Below, piece by piece: positions 53,131-61,093 of a stretch of 64,000 bases of DNA; positions within the stretch are counted from its first letter, which is position 1, and the number at the start of each line of letters is the position of its first letter. The stretch spans positions 1 through 64,000 of the forward strand of contig JAFAMW010000030.1 of the NCBI GenBank assembly GCA_019232985.1, in the 5' to 3' direction. Origin of the DNA: Roseateles sp. GTDB lineage: Bacteria > Pseudomonadota > Gammaproteobacteria > Burkholderiales > Burkholderiaceae. Made by a program: the position numbers and the translations under genes. The notes beneath the pieces were generated by a model. It was not told the DNA's origin. It did no database searches and worked only from the letters and a program-made list of their open reading frames with translations.

Positions 53131-54180
53131 TCAGCCGCTCTCGCGCAGCATCAGCTCGAAGCCGAGGTCGAGGTGCGCGGGCGCCGGCGTCTCGCCGCGC
53201 AGGCGCGCGAGCAGCAGTTCGGCCGCGCGCTCGCCGATCGCGGCGCGCGGCGTGCGCACCGTCGTCAGCGCCGGCCGGGTCCAGGCGCTCTCGGGCAGGT
53301 CGTTGAAGCCGACGACGGCGAGCTGGTCGGGCACCGCGACGCCCTCGCGCAGCGCCGCGAGCAGCGCGCCGTGGGCGAGGTCGTCGTTGTTGAAGAAGAT
53401 CGCGTCGACGGCCGGGCGCTGCGCGCGGATCTGCCCAAACAGGCGCGCGCCGAGCGCGACGCTCGACGCCGCCGCGTCGCGCCATTCGAGCCGCGCGTCG
53501 TAGCGGCCGGCCGCCTCGAGCGTCGCGCGCCAGCCCGCGAGCCGGGCCAGCGTACGCGGATCGAGCTGGGCCGCCGCGAACGCGATGCGCCGGCGGCCGC
53601 GCTCGAGCAGGTGGCGGGTGAGCGCCGCGGCCGCGTCGAACTGCGAGAAGCCGACGCTGCACGCGTCGCCGAGCGCCGTGCCCGCGGCGGCGTCCGGCGT
53701 CTCCATCATGTGCACGCAGGGCAGGCGCTGGGCGGCGAGCAGGCGGCGCGTCGCCGCGTTCTGCGCAAGGCCGGTCAGCAGGATGCCCGCGGGCCGGTGC
53801 AGCAGCTGCTCGCGCACGAGCTGCTCCTCCTCGGCGGCGTCGTAATGGGTGATGCCGACGAGGGTCTGGTAGCCGGCCGCGCGCAGCGCGCGCTGGGCCG
53901 CCTCGAGCAGGTCGACGAACAAGCGGTTCGTCAGCGACGGGATCAGCACCGCGACATGGCTGCTGCGCTGCGACGCGAGCGCGCGCGCGGCCGGGTCGGG
54001 CACGTAGCCGATCTTCTCGGCCGCCGCGCGCACGCGCGCGGCGAGCTCGACGTCGACGCTCGCGGCGCCGCGCAGCGCGCGCGACGCCGTCATCGCGCTG
54101 ACGCCGGCGAGACGCGCCACGTCGGCCATCGTCGCGCGGCCGCTGGCGCGGCGCGAGCGCGGGGAGTCGTCCTGTGCCAT
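53131..54180 (-). CDS. LacI-family gluconate repressor (GntR-like)
   Basis: The 349-residue protein has a LacI helix-turn-helix at 17-40 (ATMADVARLAGVSAMTASRALRG) and hinge residues DPAARALASQ. A periplasmic-binding-like effector domain follows (VAVLIPSLTNRLFVDLLEA; FNNDDLAHGALLAALREG). It is divergent from gluconokinase, and two palindromes match LacI-type operators in the shared region. Gluconate or its phosphate is the likely inducer. Confidence 0.9.
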   Translation of the reverse strand: MAQDDSPRSRRASGRATMADVARLAGVSAMTASRALRGAASVDVELAARVRAAAEKIGYVPDPAARALASQRSSHVAVLIPSLTNRLFVDLLEAAQRALRAAGYQTLVGITHYDAAEEEQLVREQLLHRPAGILLTGLAQNAATRRLLAAQRLPCVHMMETPDAAAGTALGDACSVGFSQFDAAAALTRHLLERGRRRIAFAAAQLDPRTLARLAGWRATLEAAGRYDARLEWRDAAASSVALGARLFGQIRAQRPAVDAIFFNNDDLAHGALLAALREGVAVPDQLAVVGFNDLPESAWTRPALTTVRTPRAAIGERAAELLLARLRGETPAPAHLDLGFELMLRESG

Positions 54181-54231
54181 CGTCGCCTTCTACGCGTAAA
54201 CCCGCGTTCGCGCCGCGAGCATAGCGCCTAA

Positions 54232-54243
54232 GATAGCGCTATC
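54232..54243. promoter_or_regulatory. operator O1 of the gluconate module
   Basis: GATAGCGCTATC is a perfect 12-base palindrome with the central CG pair typical of LacI-family operators. It lies 51 bases from the repressor start. ATAGCGCCTA just beside it (54221-54230) may be a degraded copy. Its centre is 97 bases from the second site, which would allow looping. Confidence 0.7.
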
Positions 54244-54328
54244 CCATCCGGGTTTCCGTCCAGGGCCGCGCCGAGTTGGCGCCGATGACAGCGGGAATCG
54301 CGACATGGGATTTTCAATAAGGCGCCGA

Positions 54329-54340
54329 GATAGCGCTAAC
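54329..54340. promoter_or_regulatory. operator O2 in front of gluconokinase
   Basis: GATAGCGCTAAC matches O1 at 11 of 12 bases. It ends 14 bases before the gntK ATG, overlapping the ribosome-binding region, so bound repressor would block transcription elongation there. Together with O1 it supports local repression of gntK and probably autoregulation. Confidence 0.7.
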
Positions 54341-54354
54341 CGAGGAGCGAGGCA

Positions 54355-54906
54355 ATGGAGGCGGATTATCGCGGCGCGGCCGCCGCGCCCGTCGTCGTCA
54401 TGGGCGTGGCCGGCTGCGGCAAGTCCTCGCTCGCGCAGGTGCTCGGCGCGGCGCTCGGCTGGCCCGTGATCGAGGGCGACGACTTCCACCCGCCGCGCAA
54501 CAAGGCGCTGATGCAGGCCGGCACGCCGCTGACCGACGCCGATCGCGCGGGCTGGCTCGACGCGCTCGGCGCCGAGCTCGCGCGCCACGAAGGCGGCGTG
54601 CTGTTGAGCTGCTCGGCGCTCAAGCGCGCCTACCGCGAGCGCCTGCGCGACGCGGTGCGCGGGCGCGGCCTGCGCTTCGTGTTCCTCGAGCTCGACGAGG
54701 CCGCCGCGCTCGCGCGCGTGCAGGCGCGCGGCGGACATTTCTTCAACCCCGGGCTCGTGCGCAGCCAGTTCGAGACGCTCGAATCGCCGCTCGGCGAGCC
54801 CGGCGTGCTGCGCCTCGACGCGACCGACGCCCCTGCCGCATTGCGCGAGACGGCCCTGCAATGGCTCGCGCGCCCATCCACCACGACCAAGGAAGCCCGA
54901 CCGTGA
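54355..54906 (+). CDS. gntK: gluconokinase
   Basis: The 183-residue kinase has the P-loop MGVAGCGKSSLAQ and the GntK motifs EGDDFHPPRNKALMQAGTPLTDADRAGWL and SCSALKRAYRERLR. It phosphorylates gluconate to 6-phosphogluconate. Typical length. Its stop overlaps the GTG start of the permease gene (GTGA), so the two are coupled. Confidence 0.95.
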   Translation: MEADYRGAAAAPVVVMGVAGCGKSSLAQVLGAALGWPVIEGDDFHPPRNKALMQAGTPLTDADRAGWLDALGAELARHEGGVLLSCSALKRAYRERLRDAVRGRGLRFVFLELDEAAALARVQARGGHFFNPGLVRSQFETLESPLGEPGVLRLDATDAPAALRETALQWLARPSTTTKEARP

Positions 54907-56192
54907 GCAACCCCTCCACCACCGTGCCGCGCCTGCGCTGGCGCATCGGCGGCCTGATCGGCGTCGGCGTGCTGATCAACTACTTCGACCGCATCAGCAT
55001 CTCGGTCGCGGGTCCGCAGCTGCGCGAGATGTTCGACCTGAGCCCGGCCGAGCTCGGCCTGCTGTTCAGCGCCTTCTTCTGGAGCTACGCGCTGCTGCAG
55101 ATCCCGGCCGGCCTGATCCTCGACCGCTTCGGCGTCACGCGCGTCGGCCGCTGGTGCGCGTTCCTGTGGGGCCTGGCCTCGCTCGCGAGCGCCTGCGTGA
55201 CGGGTTTCGCGGGCCTGTTCGCGGCGCGCATGCTGCTCGGCATCGCCGAGGCGCCGAGCTTCCCGGCCAACGCCAAGGCCACGGGCTTCTGGTTCCCGCG
55301 CACCGAGCGCGCGATGTCGACGGCGCTGTTCGACGCGGCCGCGAAGTTCTCGAACGTGATCGGCGTGCCGCTGATCGGCCTCGTCGTCGTGAAGCTCGGC
55401 TGGCGCTGGGGCTTCGGCGCGGTCGGCCTGCTGAGCCTCGCCTACTTCGCGGCCTTCTACTGGATCTACCGCGACCCGAGCCAGCACCCGCGCCTCGCGC
55501 GCGAGGAGCACGACTACATCAAGGCGAACGGCGCGACGCCCGAGGGCGAGCTCTCGGCCAACCCGGCCGGCATGCTCGGCTACCTGCTGCGCCAGCGCAA
55601 GGTCTGGGGCCTGTCGATCGGCTTCGCGGCCTACGGCTACTGCTTCTACCTGTTCCTGACCTGGCTGCCCGGCTACCTCGTGCAGACCATGCACATGGAC
55701 ATCCTGAAGTCGTCGACCTTCGCGGCGATCCCCTGGGGCTGCGCGACGCTCGCCGACCTGTTCGTCGGCGGCTGGCTGATCGATCACCTGATCCGCAAGG
55801 GCCTCGACGAGACGCGCGTGCGCAAGGGCGTGCTGCTCGCCGGCATGCTGCTGGGCCTCGCGGTGTTCGGCGCGACGGCGAGCGACGACCCGGTCGTCGC
55901 GCTGACCTGGATCTCGATCGCGCTGAGCGGCCTCGCGGCGGCCGCGCCGGTCGGCTGGTCGCTGCCCTCGCTGATCGCGCCGCGCGGCTGCGCGGGCACG
56001 GTCGGCGGCATCATGAACTTCGCGAACAACATGATGGGCGCGGTCGCGCCGATCGTGACCGGCTACATCGTCGGCAAGACCAGCTCGTTCACGAACGCCT
56101 TCCTCGTCGCGGGCTGCGTGCTGCTCGTCGGCATCGCGTCGTTCGTGTTCCTGCTCGGGCGCATCGAGCCGGTGCCGGAACCCGAAGCCTGA
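54903..56192 (+). CDS. MFS permease, anion:cation symporter type
   Basis: The 429-residue protein has twelve predicted helices and MFS signatures LINYFDRISISVAGPQLRE and ILDRFGVTRVGRW between helices 2 and 3. It resembles the ACS group, which moves sugar acids such as galactonate, glucarate or gluconate. Next to gluconokinase it is probably the gluconate importer. GTG at 54903 is the likely start because it overlaps the gntK stop; a frame opening earlier runs inside gntK. Confidence 0.9.
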   Translation: MSNPSTTVPRLRWRIGGLIGVGVLINYFDRISISVAGPQLREMFDLSPAELGLLFSAFFWSYALLQIPAGLILDRFGVTRVGRWCAFLWGLASLASACVTGFAGLFAARMLLGIAEAPSFPANAKATGFWFPRTERAMSTALFDAAAKFSNVIGVPLIGLVVVKLGWRWGFGAVGLLSLAYFAAFYWIYRDPSQHPRLAREEHDYIKANGATPEGELSANPAGMLGYLLRQRKVWGLSIGFAAYGYCFYLFLTWLPGYLVQTMHMDILKSSTFAAIPWGCATLADLFVGGWLIDHLIRKGLDETRVRKGVLLAGMLLGLAVFGATASDDPVVALTWISIALSGLAAAAPVGWSLPSLIAPRGCAGTVGGIMNFANNMMGAVAPIVTGYIVGKTSSFTNAFLVAGCVLLVGIASFVFLLGRIEPVPEPEA

Positions 56193-56214
56193 GTCGCGGG
56201 GTTCGAGCCAAGAA

Positions 56215-56240
56215 AAAGGGCCGCCCGAGGGCGGCCCTTT
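56215..56240. terminator. bidirectional terminator between gluconate genes and tricorn gene
   Basis: AAAGGGCCGCC (56215-56225) pairs with GGCGGCCCTTT (56230-56240) around a four-base loop. The left arm is preceded by more A, giving a T run for leftward transcription, and the right end has three T. It lies between two converging genes and can end both. Confidence 0.75.
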
Positions 56241-56267
56241 GCGTTGCGCCTTGCGGCGCCTCGACGC

Positions 56268-59200
56268 TTACTTCGCGAGCAGCGTCTTGACCGCGGCCTC
56301 GAGCTGCTGGTCCTCGCCGGCGTCGAGCTTGCCCGGGTCGTTCGCGACGATCACGTCGGGCGTGATCTCGGCCTTCTCCATGAAGTTGCCCTTGGCGTCG
56401 CGGAAGCCCACTTCGGGGATGCCGAAGTAGACGCTGCGGTCCTGCAGGTTCTCCCACCAGACGGCCGTGCCCGTGCCTGCGACCGGCATGCCGATCAGCT
56501 TGCCGACCTTGAAGTGCTGGTAGGTCCACGGGAACAGGTGGGCGTCGCTGTAGTTGCTCTCGCTGATCAGCACGACCGAGGGCTTGGTCCAGCGCGTCGT
56601 CGGCTCCCAGCCGAGGCTCTGGCCGCGCGGCAGGAACTCGAGGTAGCGCTCGCCGCTCAGGAAGGTCGTCAGCGTATCGTGCAGATTGCCGCCGCCGTTG
56701 AAGCGCGTGTCGACGATCAGCGCCTCCTTGCCGGCCTCGATGCCGAGCGCGTCGGCGTAGGTCTGGCGGAAGCTCTCGTCGTCCATGCCGCGCACGTGCA
56801 CGTAGCCGAGCCTGCCGCCCGAGAGCTTGTGCACGAGCTCGCGCTCGCGCCGCACCCAGCGCTGGTAGAGCAGCTCGTTCTGCGCGCCCGCGGCGATCGG
56901 CTTGAGCGTCTGCTCGAAGCGCTTGCCGCTGGCCGGGTCGAGCACGCTCAGGCGCACGAGGCGGCCGACCTTCTGGTCGAGCAGGCTGTCGTACTCGGCG
57001 CCCGCGGCGATGCCCGTGCCGTCGATCGCCTCGATCACCATGCCGGCCTTGAGCTTCGCGTCGGCCTTGTCGAGCGGGCCGCCCTCGAGCACCTCGCCGA
57101 CCTTCAGGCCCGCGCCGTGCCAGGCCGGGTCGACGAACACGCCGAGCTGGCCCGTGCTCGCCGCGCCCTGCACCTGCGGCCGGTAGCCCGAGCCCGTGTG
57201 CGAGACGTTGAGCTCGCCGAGGTACTCGCTGAGCATCTCGGCGAGGTCGTAGTTGTCGGCGATATAGGGCAGGAACTTCGCGTAGACCTCGCGGTAGCCG
57301 TCCCAGTCGACGCCGCCCATGTCCGTGACGTAGAGCTTCTCGCGCGTCTGGCGCCACACATGCTCGAACATCTGGCGGCGCTCGGCCGCGCGGTCGAGGC
57401 GCAGCGCCGCGCTGAAGTGCACGGGCTCGGGCTTGGCGTCGCCCTCGCCGACCTTGAACTTCTGGATATTGCCGCCCGCGAGCACGAAGGCCGTGTCGCC
57501 CTTGGCGTCGAGCTGCAGGTCGACGTCGTCGCCATGCGGGCCGCCGGGCAGCTCGCCGAGCTTCTTCGGCTCGTGCGCGCGCATGCGGTTGACCCACAGC
57601 TCGTGGCCGTCGCCGACCTTTACGATGTAGTACAGCGCCTCGCCGTCGGGCGAGAGCTCGAAGGCCTCGACCTCGCTCGAGTAGGGCGTCAGGCGCGCGA
57701 CGCGCTCGTGCAGGCCTTCGCTGTCGATCGCGACCGGCGGCGGCAGCTTGATCGCGTCGTCGTCCTTCTTCGCGTCGTCCTTCTTGTCGTCCTTCTTCTC
57801 GTCCTTGCCCTTCTCGGCCTCGTCCTCGCGCTTCTTGAGCGCGGCGAACTCGGCCTTGTCGAGGTTGAAGCGGTCGAAGGCCGCGCGCGTCAGGAACAGC
57901 GCCTGGACGTCGCCCTGGGTCGGCGAGTTCGGCTGGCCGTGCAGGCCCCAGCGGTCGGTTTCCCAGAGCACGACCTGGCCCTTGCGCGCGAAGATCGGGT
58001 GGGCGTCCTCGTAGCCGCTCAGCGACAGGTTCGTCACCGTGCCGCTGCCGTCGGCCGGCACGAGGCCGACCTCCGAGCTCCAGCGGCTCGGCTCGATGAA
58101 GTTCACGAGCAGCGACTTCGCGTCGGGCGACCACGCGAACCATTGGTCGCCGTCCGAGTACGAGTAGCTGTGCTTGGCGGCCATGACCTCGCGCGTCTTG
58201 CCGGTCGCGCGGTCGAGCACGCGCACGGCGACGCGGTCCTCGAGGTAGGCGACCTCCCTGCCGTCGGGCGAGTAGACCGGCTGGAAGTTCTGGTGCTCGT
58301 TGTCGAGCAGGGTCCTGGTGCGGATCTCGGCGGCGTCGAAGAAATGCGGCGCCTCCTTGCGCGTGCCGGCGATCGCGGCCTCCTCCAGGCGCCAGTGCCC
58401 GTCCTGCTCGGCCGCATAGACGATGTGGCGGCCGTCGGGGCTGAAGCTGACCGAGCGCTTCTGGCCCGCGCCGTCGCTGATGCGGCGCGTGTCGCCGAAC
58501 TCGGTGGACGCGACGAAGACCTGGCCGCGCACGACGAACGCGATCTCGTCGCCGTCGGGGCTCGGCGACAGCTCGGTCGCCTCGTTCGAAAGGCTCAGGT
58601 TCTGGACCGTCGCGGGCTCGGTGTCGGCGCCGATGCTGACGGCGACCTTCTGCGGCTCGCCACCCGGCGCCAGGGTGTACAGCTCGCCGTCGTAGCCGAA
58701 GCTCAGCAGGCCGTCGTCGGCCATGCTCAGGAAGCGCACCGGGTTCTTCGTGTAATGCGTTACCTGCTCGGCCTTGGCCGGATCGTCGGCCGGCATCTTC
58801 CAGACGTTGAAGCTGCCGCTCTTCTCGCTGAGGAAGTAGACGGTCTTCTGGTCGGGCGCCCAGACCGGGTTGCGGTTCTCCCAGCCGCCGCCGGTCAGCT
58901 TGCGGTGCTCGCCGGTCTTGGTGTCGTAGAGCCAGACGTCGTGGGCGACCGGCGCGACATGGTGCTTGCGCCAGAGGTTCTCGTAGCCCTTCAGGTCCTC
59001 GTAGACGAGGCGCGTGCCCGCGCGGTCGAAGCGCCCGGCGAGCGCCGGCATGCTGAAGACCCGGGTCGGCTCGCGGCCGCCGGCCACGTCGACCTCGTAG
59101 AGCTGGCCCATCATCGGGCTCGGGAACTCGATGTTCGCCGCGGTGGCGCCGCGCTGCGCCGAGAACAGCACCTTCGCGCCGTCGGGCGTGAACGCGAACG

Positions 59201-59585
59201 GCAGCTCGGACGCCGAATGCGTGGTCAGGCGCCGCGCCGGGCCGCCGTCGGCTGCGATCGCGAACACGTCGAAGTTGCCGTTCAGGTCCGACGCGTAGGC
59301 GATCAAACGGCTGTCCGGCGACCAGACCGGCTCGGTGTTGTGGTGGCCGTTGCCGACGAGCAGGCGCGCCTGGCCGCCGCCGGCCGGCACGACGAACAGA
59401 TTGCCCTCGAACGCGAACGCGATCGACTTGCCGTCGGGCGAGATCGCCGAGTGGCGCAGCCACAGCGGGTGCTCGAGCGGGCCGAGCGCGGCGCCGGGTT
59501 CGCCCGCGCCGCCGAACGACGGCGCCCAGGGCAGAGCGGCCAACAGAAGCGCAATCGTGCTGCGCCGGATACGGGACCTTGCCAT
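56268..59585 (-). CDS. tricorn-like S41 protease, exported
   Basis: The 1105-residue protein has a signal peptide (STIALLLAALPWAPSFGGA). WD/TolB-like beta-propeller repeats follow (SPDGKSIAFAFEGNLFVV, repeated SPDG blades over about residues 45-550). A Lys/Asp-rich spacer (EKKDDKKDDAKKDDD), a helical PDZ-containing region and an S41 peptidase domain complete it. The likely nucleophile region is ISESNYSDAHLFPW. The layout is that of tricorn and its bacterial homologues, which process peptides. ATG at 59585 is preceded by AGGAGA; a longer upstream frame overlaps the divergent lipoprotein gene and is rejected. Confidence 0.92.
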   Translation of the reverse strand: MARSRIRRSTIALLLAALPWAPSFGGAGEPGAALGPLEHPLWLRHSAISPDGKSIAFAFEGNLFVVPAGGGQARLLVGNGHHNTEPVWSPDSRLIAYASDLNGNFDVFAIAADGGPARRLTTHSASELPFAFTPDGAKVLFSAQRGATAANIEFPSPMMGQLYEVDVAGGREPTRVFSMPALAGRFDRAGTRLVYEDLKGYENLWRKHHVAPVAHDVWLYDTKTGEHRKLTGGGWENRNPVWAPDQKTVYFLSEKSGSFNVWKMPADDPAKAEQVTHYTKNPVRFLSMADDGLLSFGYDGELYTLAPGGEPQKVAVSIGADTEPATVQNLSLSNEATELSPSPDGDEIAFVVRGQVFVASTEFGDTRRISDGAGQKRSVSFSPDGRHIVYAAEQDGHWRLEEAAIAGTRKEAPHFFDAAEIRTRTLLDNEHQNFQPVYSPDGREVAYLEDRVAVRVLDRATGKTREVMAAKHSYSYSDGDQWFAWSPDAKSLLVNFIEPSRWSSEVGLVPADGSGTVTNLSLSGYEDAHPIFARKGQVVLWETDRWGLHGQPNSPTQGDVQALFLTRAAFDRFNLDKAEFAALKKREDEAEKGKDEKKDDKKDDAKKDDDAIKLPPPVAIDSEGLHERVARLTPYSSEVEAFELSPDGEALYYIVKVGDGHELWVNRMRAHEPKKLGELPGGPHGDDVDLQLDAKGDTAFVLAGGNIQKFKVGEGDAKPEPVHFSAALRLDRAAERRQMFEHVWRQTREKLYVTDMGGVDWDGYREVYAKFLPYIADNYDLAEMLSEYLGELNVSHTGSGYRPQVQGAASTGQLGVFVDPAWHGAGLKVGEVLEGGPLDKADAKLKAGMVIEAIDGTGIAAGAEYDSLLDQKVGRLVRLSVLDPASGKRFEQTLKPIAAGAQNELLYQRWVRRERELVHKLSGGRLGYVHVRGMDDESFRQTYADALGIEAGKEALIVDTRFNGGGNLHDTLTTFLSGERYLEFLPRGQSLGWEPTTRWTKPSVVLISESNYSDAHLFPWTYQHFKVGKLIGMPVAGTGTAVWWENLQDRSVYFGIPEVGFRDAKGNFMEKAEITPDVIVANDPGKLDAGEDQQLEAAVKTLLAK

Positions 59586-59702
59586 CGTCGGAGTCTCCTG
59601 GTTTGGGTAGGCGCCGGGCAGTCTAATGGGCCGAATAGCGCGTAGCCGATCGTCATAATCGGCGGTTCGCGGCGACGCGGCTGCGCCACACTGAAGCCCA
59701 CC

Positions 59703-60278
59703 ATGGCGAAGACGTCCCCCCTGCTCATCGGCGCGCTGGTCCTCGCCGCCGCGCTCGGCGGCTGCGGCACGCCGTCGCAGTCGCTCGGCATGAACATCAC
59801 GACCGGCGACGCGCTGCAGCTGCGCACCTGGGTGCCCGACGCGCTGAAGTTCAACGTCGAGCTCGACCATGTGAAGGGCGGCGATGCGACGAGCCGCTGG
59901 TGGGGCTCGCGCGTCAGCGGCATGGCGCTCGAGCAGGCGCTCGAGGACTCGCTGCGCTCGGTCGGCATGCTGCCGGTCGCGCCGGCCTCGCCGGCGCGCT
60001 ACCAGCTGCGCTGCGAGATCGTCGCGCTGGTCCAGCCCGTCGTCGCGGCCGACACGACGGTGACCGTGACGATCCACTACGAGCTGCTCCAGAAGTCCGA
60101 CGGCAAGCTGCTCTACCAGCGCGACGTGCGCACCCGCGCGACGACCGACTTCACCGACGCGATGCTGTCGCAGCCCGAGCGCATGCGCAGATCCAACGAA
60201 AGCGCGGTGCGCCAGAACATCGTGACGGCGCTGCGCGACCTGATGGCGCTGCGCGTCGAGGCGCCGACGCCGATCTGA
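59703..60278 (+). CDS. lipoprotein of unknown function
   Basis: The 191-residue protein has a lipoprotein signal with lipobox LGGC (C21). A soluble domain with alternating strands and helices follows (LKFNVELDHVKGG, ALEDSLRSVGMLPV, VTVTIHYELLQKSDGKLLYQRDV). This resembles periplasmic lipoproteins with a secretin/TonB-like fold, but I cannot name a family. It is divergent from the tricorn-like gene and convergent with the nitrilase gene, whose stop lies 11 bases away. Confidence 0.7.
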   Translation: MAKTSPLLIGALVLAAALGGCGTPSQSLGMNITTGDALQLRTWVPDALKFNVELDHVKGGDATSRWWGSRVSGMALEQALEDSLRSVGMLPVAPASPARYQLRCEIVALVQPVVAADTTVTVTIHYELLQKSDGKLLYQRDVRTRATTDFTDAMLSQPERMRRSNESAVRQNIVTALRDLMALRVEAPTPI

Positions 60279-60289
60279 ATTGCGCGCGC

Positions 60290-61093
60290 TTACAGCACCC
60301 GGTGGGCGAGCGCCGGCAGCTGGCGCCGCACCTGGGCGAGCCGCGCCGGGTCGAGCTCGGCGACCACGACGCCCTCGCCTTCGGCCTGGCAGGCGAGCAC
60401 CTCGCCCCAGGGGTCGACGATCATGCTATGGCCCCAGGTGCGCCGGCCGTTGGCGTGGCGGCCGCCCTGCGCCGCGGCGATCACGTAGCTCTGGTTCTCG
60501 ACGGCGCGCGCGCGCAGCAGGAGCTCCCAGTGCTTCTCGCCGGTCGTGTAGGTGAAGGCCGCGGGCACGCTGATCAGGTCGCAGGGCGCTGCCGCGCCGA
60601 GGCTGCGGTAGAGCTCGGGGAAGCGCAGGTCGTAGCAGACCGACAGGCCGACGCGCAGGCCCGCAGCCGTGCAGCCGACCGGCGCGGCGCCGGCCTCGAT
60701 CACGCGGCCCTCGTCGTATTGCTCGCGGCCATTGTCGAAGCGGAACAGGTGGATCTTGTCGTAGCGCGCGGCCGCGGCGCCGTCGGGCGCGTAGACGAAG
60801 CAGGTGTTGCGCACATGGCCGGGCGCGTCGGCGACGAGCGGCAGCGTGCCGCCGACGACCCACAGGCCGAGCTCGCGCGCGGCGGCCGCGAGCATCGCCT
60901 GGATCGGCCCCTGGCCCGGCGTCTCGGCGCACGCGAGCTTGGCGTCCTCGCGCTCGCCCATCAGGCAGAAATACTCGGGCAGCGCGGCGAGCTCGGCGCC
61001 CGCGGCGCGCGCCTGCTCGAGCAGCGCGCGGGCGCGCGCGAGGTTGGCGTCGAGCGCGGTGCCCGAGACCATCTGGATGGCGGCGATCTTCAT
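60290..61093 (-). CDS. nitrilase-superfamily amidase (Nit1-like)
   Basis: The 267-residue enzyme has the catalytic triad of the carbon-nitrogen hydrolases: Glu in AALPEYFCLMG, Lys in ARYDKIHLFRFDNG and Cys in VGLSVCYDLRFPELYR. Its closest recognisable group is Nit1/Nit2-like, which includes deaminated-glutathione amidase and omega-amidase. Start overlaps the YhdP stop by four bases (ATGA). Confidence 0.9.
   Translation of the reverse strand: MKIAAIQMVSGTALDANLARARALLEQARAAGAELAALPEYFCLMGEREDAKLACAETPGQGPIQAMLAAAARELGLWVVGGTLPLVADAPGHVRNTCFVYAPDGAAAARYDKIHLFRFDNGREQYDEGRVIEAGAAPVGCTAAGLRVGLSVCYDLRFPELYRSLGAAAPCDLISVPAAFTYTTGEKHWELLLRARAVENQSYVIAAAQGGRHANGRRTWGHSMIVDPWGEVLACQAEGEGVVVAELDPARLAQVRRQLPALAHRVL

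Noticed and set aside
56244..59645. 1133-codon plus-strand frame opposite the tricorn-like gene
   Set aside because: Same kind of shadow; the propeller and S41 motifs lie on the minus strand.
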